Of a stretch of 64,000 nt of DNA, positions 1-10,775 are shown piece by piece. Position 1 is the stretch's first letter. The number at the start of each line of letters is the position of its first letter. The DNA is taken from contig CP092872.1 in NCBI GenBank assembly GCA_030710605.1, positions 95,931,794-95,995,793 of the forward strand, given 5' to 3'. The notes under the pieces were generated by a model. That model did no database searches. It worked only from the letters and a program-made list of their open reading frames with translations, and was not told the DNA's origin. The position numbers were made by a program, and so were the translations under genes. This stretch comes from Cordylochernes scorpioides (taxonomy: Eukaryota > Arthropoda > Arachnida > Pseudoscorpiones > Chernetidae).

Positions 1-490
1 AACAATGGAGTTGACGATATTATATATATTTCTCAGTGAATTCTGAGACTAAATGTGATTAATAATTGAGAATCTACTCTTTAAATCATCTTGCTGATAT
101 CAATATACGTTTCTGATTTATTTAGTAAGATTCTGGTTTTAAAATATAATCATTATGCATACAGACTCTAAAGTTGTATATATTTTTTCTTCTTATTTTT
201 CATTGAGTCCATTGTTTTTTATATTGCCACTTGGAAAATTAGGAAAGACAAACTTCAGGATGGTGCAGCAATTTATTTAAGGCAAGGACAAACTATGAAT
301 GGTAAAACAAAAGATAAGCAATGTGGGAATATTACAGAGTAGCAAAATATAAACATAAAAAATAATACTCTGTTAATAAAAAAAAATACTTCACTAGAAT
401 ATCTTCTGCCATAACTTACGGAATTTGTATATAAAAAGGAGAGCAGAAGAATGCATATAACCTATATACACTCATGACATGGACATGAAT
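1..490. other. AT-rich stretch with no recognised feature
   Basis: AT-rich sequence with short homopolymer runs. I see no coding signal, RNA gene or clear repeat here. Confidence 0.5.
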
Positions 491-494
491 ATCA

Positions 495-697
495 TTCCTT
501 AGATTCCACCCTTCAGTGTAACATATATAAGCAGAATGATCCAATACAGTATTAGAGCTCTAAGAAGAGTGGTCTGGTAGATTGAATTGGCGAAATAGCT
601 GAGAGGGTTAATCACTGATGAGACAAGCCCTCTCAATATTTTTTTCATCGCAGTAAAGACAGTAGAATTTTGTTTTATGTGTAAAATATACATCTAT
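495..697 (+). repeat. Dispersed repeat family C, copy 1
   Basis: About 200 bp that recurs elsewhere in the window on both strands (29.35, 49.8, 50.9, 58.55 and 59.2 kb). Shared landmarks in order are a GATCCAATACAGTATT block, GGTCTGGTAGATT, GGCGAAA, a GAGAGGGTT arm, CACTGATGAG, CAAGCCCTCTC pairing with that arm, and a CGCAGTAAAGACAGTAGAA tail. The GAGAGGG and CCCTCTC arms can pair as a hairpin. It has no coding capacity. The class is unknown: it could be a SINE-like or MITE-like element. Confidence 0.6.
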
Positions 698-714
698 GCT
701 TTAATAATATGATT

Positions 715-787
715 TTTTATATATATAGATGGCGTGTATATATGTATATATATATATATATCGTGTGTATATATATGTATATATAAG
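715..787. repeat. TA-rich microsatellite
   Basis: Runs of alternating TA interrupted by GTGTATATATG. Simple sequence only. Confidence 0.8.
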
Positions 788-1489
788 AATTGTTTCCATT
801 ATTCACCTTGTGGGTAAATTTTCTAGGCATCATCACGTAGTTTTGTAGAACATTTTGGGGGAATATTCCTTCATTTTGTTGTTTGATTATAAATGTATCT
901 ATTAGGTGACATGGCGGGGTATACAAGTATGCAATAATGTCGATTTTCGATAACTAGAATCCAGGTTCGAATCTCGAATTAAGAAGTTTTTATTTATTTA
1001 TTTATTCAGGAGCTACTAAATTCTTTATCTTTCATTGACCACCTAAATTTCTCAAATCCATCAATGTGTGCAAATAACAAAATGGATTCTTTTATCTATT
1101 TGTACAGGAGTCAAACTGTTTTCTGAATTTGCATATACGTGCGGACTTGCAGTATAGGAAGCTGAAGACTTACCACGGATAATACCATAAATGCATATTG
1201 GATTTTGATCAAATTGTAGACTCCACCAACCCTGAGGTTTCGACGACCGAGTGTCGCCATTTTCAAAGATATTATATATATAGAAAGCCTATAAACTTCG
1301 ATAATAAGATTTACATCTTTGAAAAAGGCGACAGTGGATTGTCGAAATGTCAGGACAATATACTTTTTATAGAGTTGATTGAGCCTAAAACTTTAATTGA
1401 TTTCCCTACCATGATTATCATGCTCCGTATATCTAAAATAATAAACGCAGTAATATTACATATTTATATAATTACTTTATATTTTTCTC

Positions 1490-2325
1490 CTTCAGTTTCT
1501 CTGTTCTTGACCAGGTTAAGGTCTCAGGTGACGTCATACTTCTCTATCTTGAATTCTTTATTTCTTCATAACTTCCCATCCAGTCCATCAGTCCAATTCT
1601 TCAATTTCTCTGTTCTTGTCCAGGTCTCCAGTGACGTCAGACTTCTCTATCTTGAATTCTTTATTTCTTCATAACTTCCCATCCAGCCCATCAGTCCAAT
1701 TCTTCAGTTTCTCTGTTCTTGTCCAGGTCTCCAGTGACGTCAGACTTCTCTATCTTGAATTCTTTATTTCTTCATAACTTCCCATCCAGCCCATCAGTCC
1801 AATTATTCAGTTTCTCTGTTCTTGTCCAGGTCTCCAGTAACGTCATACTTCTCTATCTTGAGTTCTTTATTTCTTCATAACTTCCCATCCAGTCCATCAG
1901 TCCAATTCTTCAGTTTCTCTGTTCTTGTCCAGGACTCCAGTGACGTCATACTTCTCTACCTTGAGTTCTTTATTTCTTCATAACTTCCCATCCAGTCCAT
2001 CAGTCCAATTCTTCAGTTTCTCTGTTCTTGTCCAGGTCTCCAGTGACGTCATACTTCTCTATCTTGAGTTCTTCTCTTTATTTCTTCATAACTTCCCATC
2101 CAGTCCATCAGTCCAATTCTTCAGTTTCTCTGTTCTTGTCCAGGTCTCCAGTGACGTCATATTTCTCTATCTTGAGTTCTTTATTTCTTCATAACTTCCC
2201 ATCCAGTCCATCAGTTCAATTCTTCAGTTTCTCTGTTCTTGTCCAGGTCTCCAGTGACATCATACTTCTCTACCTTGAGTTCTTTATTTCTTCATAACTT
2301 CCCATCCAGTCCATCAGTCCAATTC
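1490..2325 (+). repeat. 103-bp satellite (family S1), about 8 copies
   Basis: Head-to-tail copies of a roughly 103-bp unit running CAGTTTCTCTGTTCTTGTCC, AGGTCTCCAGTGACGTCATA, CTTCTCTATCTTGAG, TTTCTTCATAACTTCCCATC, CAGTCCATCAGTCCAATTC. Copies differ by a few substitutions, and one carries a short CTTCT insertion near 2071. Most units contain the palindrome TGACGTCA or a one-base variant. The same satellite recurs at 30778-31260. The short ORFs across it are a consequence of the repeat. Confidence 0.92.
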
Positions 2326-2756
2326 CTTTCCTCTTTTCCTACCGTTTTTTCTGTTTAATAATTTTACCCTTCGTCAATCCATTTCCTCTTCAATACGTCT
2401 CACATCTGATTCTTTTTCTGATGATTTTATGCACAATAATATATTCATATAAAATCGTCTAGAAAAAAAACGAGCGATATATTTATGTGCAAATATAAAA
2501 TGGAATATAACCTTCTTGAGATTTATTTAGGTGCGATTTTTAAGCGATTCTTTTAATTTCATATAGGCCTTGAGCCTTATGCAACTTTGAAATATTTATT
2601 TTTCCCAAAGTAGAAAATATCTCTTTTTCCCCAAGTATAATCCTAAGAAACGACCAAAGCGGGGATTTTTATGTAGAAAGTGTGTAAATAGGGTATATGA
2701 ACATAAGGAGGTATTTGCATAGAGACAGACATCGTCGGCTGCCATAAAAAATACGA

Positions 2757-2769
2757 GGGGGGGGGGGGT
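2757..2769. repeat. poly-G run
   Basis: A run of about 12 G in otherwise AT-rich sequence; simple repeat, and its length may be unreliable. Confidence 0.8.
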
Positions 2770-2829
2770 ATAACAGGAACGATGAATCAAAGAAGCAATT
2801 AAAGCCAGAACATCGTCATGGCTGCTGGA

Positions 2830-3240
2830 CATATTTGCATAGATTCACTCTCTATTTGCATACAGATTGGGTCAGTGGAATTCCCGCAGAAATTCTTCCT
2901 TGAAGCTATCGAATATGTCATCCAAGATATTTGCATAGGTTGCATATCTCCATTCGCCAGTGATTGATTCGGATATTGACAGAAATCCTTCTTTGGGGAC
3001 ATCGAATATATCATTTTGCATAGCTTGCATATCTCCATTCGCCAGTGGTCGCGCCATTCGGATATTGACAGAAATCCTTCCTTGGGGACATGGAATATAT
3101 CATTTTGCATAGCTTGCATATCTCCATTCGCCAGTGGCCGCACATTTCGGATATTAGCAGAAATCCTTTCTTGGGGACATTCACCAGTGGTCGCGCCAGT
3201 TGGATCAATAAAGAAATTATTTCTTGAAGCCATTGAATAT
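2830..3240. repeat. Degenerate tandem repeat of about 85-90 bp
   Basis: Three to four imperfect copies sharing CATATCTCCATTCGCCAGTG, a GTCGCGCCA segment, CGGATATTGACAGAAATCC and TTGGGGACATGGAATATATC. The last copy is shortened. Short ORFs on both strands reflect the repeat. No coding family is recognised. Confidence 0.8.
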
Positions 3241-3289
3241 TTACATATTTACATATGCTATAGATGTGATTCTCCTAGATATTAATTAA

Positions 3290-3505
3290 ATATTGCAACA
3301 GGTTTCTGGAGATGAGTTTTTCTTTTCATTTCATTCTTGAAATCTCAAGCTTTCGGGAATTTCCTCCTTTCTACAGGAGTCCAAAAAATAAAAAATAAAA
3401 GAATAATAATGTACGCCGCTCCTGTAGAAGGGCGAAAATTACCGAAAGCTTGAGACTGCAATAATAAACGAAAAGAAACATTTCCAGACACTTGTTGCAT
3501 TATTT
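3290..3505. mobile_element. Foldback or MITE-like inverted-repeat element
   Basis: The ends read GCAACAGGTTTCTGGA and TCCAGACACTTGTTGC, which are inverted repeats of each other. Inside, CAAGCTTTCGGGAATTTCC with TCTACAGGAG is mirrored by CTCCTGTAGAAGGG and CCGAAAGCTTGAG, so the element can fold into a long imperfect hairpin. The right arm contains the module CTGTAGAAGGG...CGAAAGCTTG, which recurs elsewhere in the window and resembles a decayed hammerhead core. Confidence 0.65.
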
Positions 3506-3818
3506 TATTTGCATAGATTGCATATTTCTTTCCACCAGTTGTCGTGTGCCAGTAGTTTCCCTAGTAGCCAGGATGTAAAAGTGATGTAAATATGTAAATA
3601 TGATGTGAGGTAAATAGATGATTGATGGATCGGTTCTTGTGTTTCTCTTCAGGAGATGCCAACTTCCTCGACAAATATATATATTTGATTGAGATAGAAA
3701 TAAACAAACACTTCCATTCTTTAAGATTTAAATACATAAATATGAAATATAATCAATTTTGTCTCACCTAATGTATTTAATATCATAAATTATCTAAATA
3801 TATTTAGATATAGTAGTA

Positions 3819-4040
3819 TAAAATTTTACACAAATAAATTTACTGGCAATGCGTTTCTTTTAAATATCATCAAATATTATCTCTACAGACCTTACTGCAA
3901 TAATATGAGTTATTGAATGAGAGGGCTTGGCTCATTCTCATTCAATAACTCATATCATTGCAGTAAGGTCTGTAGAGATAATATTTGATGATATTTAAAA
4001 GAAACGCATTGCCACTAAATTTATTTGTGTAAAATTTTAA
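3819..4040. mobile_element. Foldback element with about 100-bp arms
   Basis: A near-perfect inverted repeat with arms of about 100 bp around a short GGCTTGGCTCATT centre. The arms contain AATTTTACACAAATAAATTT, GGCAATGCGTTTCTTTTAAA and CTCTACAGACCTTACTGCAA. One arm recurs as a single copy at 48740-48850 next to a family C block, so the two repeats have exchanged or nested sequence. Confidence 0.85.
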
Positions 4041-4110
4041 CGATAGATGGCAAATAAATTTAATTTACTAATAGTAGTATAAGTTATAATAATTTTATAT
4101 AAAAGACATA

Positions 4111-4199
4111 TATATTTCTTCAAATAAAAGATACTTCGGCCAGTAAATCTAAAAGAAAGAGACTTACAGACCAAAGTGTCGTTTATTTGAAGAAATATG
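4111..4199. mobile_element. Short foldback element, family D fragment
   Basis: Ends TTTCTTCAAATAAAAGATAC and its inverted counterpart GTTTATTTGAAGAAAT. It is an internally deleted relative of the complete foldback at 11128-11304; the flank ATGCCGGCCAGGCAGCCTCT recurs inverted at 57910. Confidence 0.65.
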
Positions 4200-4451
4200 A
4201 ATGCCGGCCAGGCAGCCTCTATATTTACGATATGATATATCTGGAGTTAAATGGAAGGAACACCCCTCATAGTTAATGTTCTCTTCGTTTAAGATGGTTT
4301 TTTGGTTCTTCTTTCTGTTAAAATAATTTATTATATATATTCACAGTCAGGTCTTATTTATTTGAAATTATCTGGGAAGTAAAATTCAGTTTAAATTATT
4401 AATAAAATTCTCTTTTATATAGCGACTCTCTAGATATTTAAACTCTTAATA

Positions 4452-4628
4452 CAGTTAAACCTGTCTATAGCGCCCCCTCTTGGGACTCACCAAAATAGGG
4501 TGCTATAGAGAGGGGGTGCTATAGACAGGTCACTTTTAATGTAAATCGCATCGTACTACGTATTTAAAATCGGGCGCTATAGAGAGGAAGGCGCTATTTA
4601 GAGGGGGTGCTATAGACAGGTTTAACTG
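4452..4628. mobile_element. pogo/Tigger-type MITE, 177 bp, TA target duplication
   Basis: The termini are CAGTTAAACCTGTCTATAGC and its reverse complement, each flanked by TA (4450-4451 and 4629-4630). Internal subterminal repeats read GCTATAGAGAGG and GGGGTGCTATAGACAGG. TA duplication and a CAG-starting terminus are typical of pogo/Tigger elements. It has no coding capacity and would depend on a transposase from elsewhere. Confidence 0.8.
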
Positions 4629-4729
4629 TATCTCTTAAATCTTACTAATTTGAATAAAATAGAAATCTTCAATATGAGCTATTTACGATTAGGGCGATTT
4701 TATTCTTTTCTATCGATTCTCATAGGCTT

Positions 4730-5005
4730 TCAAAGAAAACAAGAATAAATCCCGAGAAACACATAAGTCTTCCCAGCGCAAATCGTATAGTTTCTCAAAG
4801 AAAACAAAAATGAATCCCAAGGAACATATAACAGTCCCAGCAAATCTCATAGTCTCTCAAAGAAAACAAAAATGAATCCCAAGGAAGAATCCCAGAAAAT
4901 CTCAGAGTATTAAAGAAAGTAAAAATCCCCCAAGGAACATATAGGCCGTCCCAGAAAATTCCATAATTTCCTAAAGAAAGCAAGAATAAATCCCAAGAGG
5001 CCCAC
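4730..5005. repeat. Tandem repeat of about 62 bp, about 4 copies
   Basis: Imperfect copies of TCTCAAAGAAAACAAAAATG, AATCCCAAGGAACATATA, CAGTCCCAGCAAATCTCATA. One copy is shortened near 4890. Non-coding. Confidence 0.8.
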
Positions 5006-5755
5006 AGCCAGCCTATGGATCCATGCTATGGTTCAGCCAGGACTCCACAGTCTCATTGACTAAGAAACGTGCAGACGAAGGGGCATTTTACATTTTTTCC
5101 CAGGCGATAATTGGCTGCCAACTAGGCAGATCTGTCGTCCTTGAACCTGATGACTTCATCACCAAAGCGGACATCCCGCAAAAAGCCACAAATTGAACAA
5201 GGTTTCTACCACCCGTGACAACCACAAAAAACCCGGCGGTTTCACGTTAAGTTCATTGGAGCGACCACAAAACTGCTTGCCATCAAATAGGTCTGCTTCC
5301 GAAAGCCATTAGCAGACAGGGCGTGGCAAAGAATTCTCGGAGTTTCGTCAGTTTTTTGCTGTCCCCCCCGTCAAACGAGCCAAAGACATTTCTCTAGTAC
5401 CCTTTCCTGAGAGGGAACGCGAGAACGGCCGAAGAAAAAAAGAGTTTTTTTACAGTACCCCTTCTCTAAAAGGGAGGTTGATTGTATCGGACCTGACGTC
5501 TCAATCAAACAAGAAGACAATGGAAGGTTATCATTACTCCTCCGGGCTCCCATTGGCCGGCCGTGCTGCCTCGCGTGCAACAAGCCCTCCCAACAGATTG
5601 TCACAAGCTCATCCTACAGCGGAGGTCCTCAGATGGCAATCTTGTTCCTGTAATTTCCATTTTTTAATTCGGTGGAATGAAATAATCTTCAGATGAAATT
5701 ACTTCATCTCATTGATACAGAACCTTCGTGACCTTTCTGTCGCTCATCACTATGC
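5006..5755. other. Unique sequence without a recognised gene
   Basis: Less AT-rich than its surroundings. It has short ORFs of up to 77 codons on both strands, but none shows a recognisable domain. Nothing further is supported. Confidence 0.4.
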
Positions 5756-5759
5756 TAGA

Positions 5760-8700
5760 CCCCTTGCTATTGTACCGCCCAACAAGTATCACAGGGGTCA
5801 TGCTAATATTCTCTGTATCCTTCCTATTGCAGTAGTTGTACCGCCCAACAAGTATCACGAGGGCCATGCTAATCTTCTCTGTTATCTTCCTATTGCAGTA
5901 GTTGTACCGCCCAACAAGTATCACGAGGGCCATGCTAATCTTCTCTGTATCCTTCCTATTGTAGTAGTTGTACTGCCCAACAGGTATCACAGGAGCCATG
6001 CTAATCTTCTCTGTATCCTTCCTATTATAGCAGTTGTACCGCCCAACAAGTATCACAGGGGCCATGCTAATCTTATCTGTTTACTTCCTATTGTAGTAGT
6101 TGTACCGCCCAACAAGTATCACAGGGACCATGCTAATCTTCTCTGTATCCTTCCTATTGTAGTAGTTGTACCGCCCAACAAGTATCACAGGGACCATGCT
6201 AATCTTCTCTGTACCCTTCCTATTGTAGTAGTTGTACCGCGCAACAAGTATCACAGGGGCCTTGCTAATCTTATCTGTTTACTTCCTATTGTAGTAGTTG
6301 TACCGCCCAACAAGTATCACAGGGACCATGCTAATCTTCTCTATATCCTTCCTATTGCAGTAGTTGTACCGCCCAACAAGTATCACAGGGACCATGCTAA
6401 TCTTTTCTGTATCCTTCCTATTGCAGTAGTTGTACCGCCCAACAAGTATCACAGGGGCCATGCTAATCTTATCTGTTTACTTCCTATTGTAGTAGTTGTA
6501 CCGCCCAACAAGTATCACAGGGGCCATGCTAATCTTCTCTGTATCCTTCCTATTGCAGTAGTTGTACCGCCCAACAAGTATCACAGGGGCCATGCTAATC
6601 TTTTCTGCATCCTTCCTATTGCAGTAGTTGTACCGCCCAACAAGTATCACAAGGGCCATGCTAATCTTCTCTGTATCCTTCCTATTGTAGTAGTTATACC
6701 GCCCAACAAGTATCACAGGGGCCATGCTAATCTTCTCTGTATCCTTCCTATTGCAGTAGTTGTACCGCCCAACAAGTATCACAGGGGCCATGCTAATCTT
6801 ATCTGTTTACTTCCTATTGTAGTAGTTGTACCGCCCAACAAGTTTCACAGAGACCATGCTAATCTTATCTGTTTACTTCCTATTGTAGTAGTTGTACCGC
6901 CCAACAAGTATCACAGGGGCCATGCTAATCTTATCTGTTTACTTCCTATTGTAGTAGTTGTACCGCCCAACAAGTATCACAGGGACCATGCTAATCTTTT
7001 CTGTATCCTTCCTATTGCAGTAGTTGTACCGCCCAACAAGTATCACAAGGGCCATGCTAATCTTCTCTTTATCCTTCCTATTGCAGTAGTTGTACCGCCC
7101 AACAGGTATCACAGGGGCCATGCTAATCTTCTCTGTATCCTTCCTATTGTAGTAGTTGTACCGCCCAACAAGTATCACAGGGAACATGCTAATCTTCTCT
7201 TTATCCTTCCTATTGTAGTAGTTGTATCGCCCAACAAGTATCACAGGGGCCATGCTAATCTTCTCTGTATCCTTCCTATTGTAGTAGTTGTACCGCCCAA
7301 CAAGTATCACAGGGACCATGCTAATCTTATCTGTATCCTTCCTATTGTAGTAGAGGTACCGCCCAATACGTATCACAGGGACCATGCTAATCTTATCTGT
7401 ATCCTTCCTATTGTGTAGTAGTTGTGCCGCCCAACAAGTATCACAGGGGCCATGCTAATCTTCTCTGTATCATTTCTCTTGTAGTAGTTGTACTGCCCAA
7501 CAAGTATCACAGGGACCATGCTAATCTTCTCTGTATCCTTCCTATTGTAGTAGTTGTACCGCCCAACAAGTATCACAGGGGCCATGCTAATCTTCTCTGT
7601 ATCCTTCCTATTGTAGTAGTTGTACCGCCCAACAAGTATCACAGGGACCATGCTAATCTTATCTGTATCCTTCCTATTGTAGTAGTTGTACCGCCCAACA
7701 AGTATCACAGGGGCCATGCTAATCTTCTCTTTATCCTTCCTATTGTAGTAGTTGTACCGCCCAACAAGTATCGCAGGGACCATGCTAATCTTCTCTGTAA
7801 CCTTCCTATTGTAGTAGTAGTACCGCCCAACAAGTATCGCAGGGACCATGCTAATCTTCTCTGTAACCTTCCTATTGTAGTAGTAGTACCGCCCAACAAG
7901 TATCGCAGGGACCATGCTAATCTTCTCTGTAACCTTCCTATTGTAGTAGTAGTACCGCCCAACAAGTATCGCAGGGACCATGCTAATCTTATCTGTATCC
8001 TTCCTATTGTAGTAGTTGTACCGCCAAGCCAGTATCACAGGGGCCATGCTAATCTTCTCTGTATCCTTCCTATTGTAGTAGTTGTACCGCCCAACAAGTA
8101 TCACAGGGACCATGCTAATCTTATCTGTATAGTTCCTGTTGTAGTAGTTGTACCGCCAAGCCAGTATCACAGGGGCCATGCTAATCTTCTCTGTATCCTT
8201 CCTATTGTAGTAGTTGTACCGCCAAGCCAGTATCACAGGGACCATGCTAATCTTCTCTGTATCCTTCCTATCGTAGTAGTTGTACCGCCAAGCCAGTATC
8301 ACAGGGGTCATGCTAATCTTCTCTGTATCCTTCCTATTGTAGTAGTTGTACCGCCAAGCCAGTATCACAGGGGCCATGCTAATCTTCTCTGTATCCTTCC
8401 TATCATAGTAGTTGTACCGCCAAGCCAGTATCACAGGGGCCATGCTAATCTTCTCTGTATCCTTCCTATTGTAGTAGTTGTACCGCCAAGCCAGTATCAC
8501 AGGGACCATGCTAATCTTCTCTGTATCCTTCCTATTGTAGTAGTTGTACCGCCAAGCCAGTATCACAGGGGCCATGCTAATCTTCTCTGTATCCTTCCTA
8601 TTGTAGTAGTTGTACCGCCCAGCCAGTATCACAGGGGTCATGCTAATCTTCTCTGTATCATTCCTATTGTAATAGTTGTACCGCCCAGCCAGTATCACAG

Positions 8701-9032
8701 GGGTCATGCTAATCTTCTCTGTATCCTTCCTATTGTAGTAGTTGTACCGCCAAGCCAGTATCACAGGGGCCATGCTAATCTTCTCTGTATCCTTCCTATT
8801 GTAGCAGTTGTACCGCCAAGCCAGTATCACAGGGGCCATGCTAATCTTATCTGTTTACTTCCTATTGTAGCAGTTGTACCGCCAAGCCAGTATCACAGGG
8901 GTCATGCTAATCTTCTCTGTATCCTTCCTATTGTAGTAGTTGTACCGCCCAGCCAGTATCACAGGGGCCATGCTAATCTTCCCTGTATCCTTCCTATTGT
9001 AGCAGTTGTACCGCCCAGCCAGTATCACAGCA
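5760..9032 (-). repeat. U6 snRNA-derived satellite, 66-bp unit, about 49 copies
   Basis: Head-to-tail array of a 66-bp monomer. Read on the minus strand, each unit runs CTTGTTGGGCGGTACAACTA, CTACAATAGGAAGGATACAG, AGAAGATTAGCATGGCCCCT, GTGATA. ACAGAGAAGATTAGCATGG and the following CCCCTG are the invariant heart of U6 snRNA: the ACAGAGA box that contacts the 5' splice site and the AGC catalytic triad. The monomer aligns without gaps to the U6-like sequence at 26310-26410 with about 8 mismatches in 60 bases (counted by eye), covering roughly U6 nucleotides 4-69. The 3' third of U6 is absent. The left part carries the variant CCAACAAG and the right part (from about 8020) CCAAGCCAG or CCCAGCCAG on the plus strand. 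A 2-bp insertion near 7414 breaks phase. Because 66 is divisible by 3 and few units contain stops, very long ORFs appear on both strands; I do not regard them as genes. Confidence 0.93.
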
Positions 9033-9224
9033 CATCAGAGAATGGCTGTGAGAGTCCCCACCAGTCTTGCCAGGTAGCACACGCGGGCCCAGGGAGATGC
9101 AATAAGGGAGAGTGGAGTGTTGATGGACGAGGACATGTCGGGAGTCCATTTATTAGGGAGCGGATATTGATGGAGTTGTTTCCTCCGCTGCCGGGACTGG
9201 GGAGTCCGGGGACTGGCTGTTCCT
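9033..9224. other. Spacer between two tandem arrays
   Basis: GC-richer unique sequence between the U6-derived satellite and the 29-bp minisatellite. No gene or repeat recognised. Confidence 0.4.
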
Positions 9225-9770
9225 CGCTCGGTGGTTGGGACAAAGGAGTTTTTGGGATGATGGTTGGGATTGTGTGAGCCTGGGGATGATGGGTGTAATT
9301 GTGTAATCCTTGGGATGATGATTGAGATTGTGGGGATCCTTGGGATGATGGTTGGGATTGTGTGAGCCTTAAGATGATGCTTGGGATTGTGTAAGCTTCG
9401 GAATGGTGGGTGAAATTGTGTGAGCCTGGGGATGATGGTTGGAATTGTGTGAGCCTGGGGATGATGGGTGGAATTGTGTAATCCTTGGGATGATGATTGA
9501 GATTGTAGGATCCTTGGGATGATGGTTGGGATTCTGGGATCCTTGGGATGATGGTTGGGATTGTGTAATCCTTGGGATGATGGTTGGGATTGTGTAATCC
9601 TTGGGATGATGGTTGGGATTGTATAATCCTTGGGATGATGGTTTGGATATTGTATGGTACTTGGGATAATGGCTTAAATTGTGTGATACTGGGTTGAGAT
9701 AGTTGGGATTGTCGGATCATTTAGATGAAGATTGGAGTAGTTTGATCCTTTGGATGGGGGTTGGGATTGT
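9225..9770 (+). repeat. 29-bp minisatellite, about 17 copies
   Basis: Repeats of CCTTGGGATGATGGTTGGGA followed by TTGTGTAAT, with variants using GAGCC for AATCC. Copies degrade towards both ends. The minus-strand ORF of about 230 codons across it is rich in serine, glutamine and proline only because of the repeat. Confidence 0.9.
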
Positions 9771-9924
9771 GGGGTCCACGGACTGAGACATTTTCTGAGC
9801 TAAACAAATTAAATATATATTCTTGTAAACCTGAAAATTAAACATTATTTGAAAATTTTTATGTAATATTCGAAAATTACCTATATATATAATGCACAAA
9901 CTTTATGTAAAAAAAAGCCATTTT

Positions 9925-9980
9925 CACTCATGGATGAAACTTAAGGAAGTTGTACCTTTCAGCATGTATATCGGGATTGA
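9925..9980 (+). mobile_element. MITE family M fragment, left of a LINE insertion
   Basis: Begins CACTCATGGATGAAACTTAA and runs to TGTATATCGGGATTGA, where a LINE 3' end has inserted. The monomer resumes at 10294 after duplication of those 16 bases. Confidence 0.85.
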
Positions 9981-10293
9981 CATGGCCCACCTGTGCTGTG
10001 TGAGAGCTTAAATTGACTTGTTCCATATGTAAATACCTGTTTTCTTTCCTCTTTTCGCTCTCCACTTCTCCCATCCATATTTCCAAAAAAAAAATTTTTT
10101 TCTTTTTTTGATTTTTTTATTCTTCTTATTTTTTTATTCTTTCTTATAATCTGTATATATTTACCAAATGTATATAATCTTTCTCCATTTTTTATTTCCC
10201 ACTTTCATAGGTTTCTCCGTTTTGTAACCCCAAGGAGAATCCTCTGTAAGACCTGTGTGTCTTAATAAAGGCTTTTGTTTGTGTGTGTGTGTG
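9981..10293 (+). mobile_element. 5'-truncated LINE 3' end with 16-bp target duplication
   Basis: About 313 bp flanked by direct repeats TGTATATCGGGATTGA at 9965-9980 and 10294-10309. The insert ends with AAGGAGAATCCTCTGTAAGA, CCTGTGTGTCTTAATAAAGG and a (TG)n tail. The same 3' UTR occurs at 12678-12932 (minus strand) and 57955-58100 (plus strand). AATAAA just before the tail is the likely polyadenylation signal. Severe 5' truncation plus a target duplication is the usual outcome of target-primed reverse transcription. Confidence 0.85.
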
Positions 10294-10340
10294 TGTATAT
10301 CGGGATTGAGACAATAACTCTGAAATATATTACAATGACA
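10294..10340 (+). mobile_element. MITE family M fragment between two LINE pieces
   Basis: Continues the monomer interrupted at 9980: CGGGATTGAGACAATAACTC to about TTACAATGAC, after which LINE coding sequence begins. The same monomer segment appears again after that LINE piece. Confidence 0.75.
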
Positions 10341-10590
10341 TCACAAGACTCAGAACAAAACACTATAAAGGAATGACAATACATCCAGATGGCACAAGAA
10401 CCTATAGGACATGCAACAACTGTCCTGGTGTGGAACTAACATCTACCCACATATTCTCATGTCCAGCAATAGCCGCAGCCTTGCAGAAAATTGACATGGA
10501 CCCAGAGCAGCAACTTTACATACCCAAGATAGAGGACATTGCAACTGCTGTGATAGAGATGAATGGAGATATCTGAGATTCTTCATTGGA
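10310..10590 (+). pseudogene. C-terminal fragment of a Jockey-like LINE ORF2
   Basis: The open frame from 10310 ends at a TGA at 10574-10576. It contains ITRLRTKH, then DGTRTY, CNNC and THIFSCP, and ends in the last residues IEMNGDI. The pattern LTRLRTGH, C-x2-C, H-x4-C is the C-terminal end of arthropod non-LTR retrotransposon proteins, after the RNase H domain. Reverse transcriptase and endonuclease are absent. The 3' end, GGACACGACAACAACAAC, joins directly to MITE family M sequence. The same protein end and 3' sequence occur on the minus strand at 55127-55400, which confirms a repeat family. The apparent start codon at 10373 is not a real start. Confidence 0.8.
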
Positions 10591-10775
10591 CACGACAACA
10601 ACAACATTGATATTCAGACAATAACTCTGAAAGATATTACAGTGACCTTTATTGAAGACATACCAGATAACCAAGTGTGAACAAATTTCTCTCTGTCTCC
10701 CTCTAAAAAAAAAAAAACAGACGACTGGCGACATAAAAATATGCAACTTTCATAATTCTATAATGAGTATATATT
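10591..10775 (+). mobile_element. MITE family M, terminal part
   Basis: ATTCAGACAATAACTCTGAA, AGATATTACAGTGACCTTTA, then AACCAAGTGTGAACAAATTT, an A-rich run, and a decayed right terminus ending near ATAATGAGTATA. It corresponds to the last monomer plus right end of the family seen intact at 40244-40449. Confidence 0.75.

Noticed and set aside
945-1000. A tRNA gene near GGTTCGAATCTCGAATT.
   Set aside because: Only a B-box-like sequence is present; no acceptor stem or anticodon arm can be formed.
5712-9277. CRISPR-like array or repeat-protein gene.
   Set aside because: Units are contiguous without variable spacers, the window is eukaryotic in character, and the unit is explained by U6 homology.
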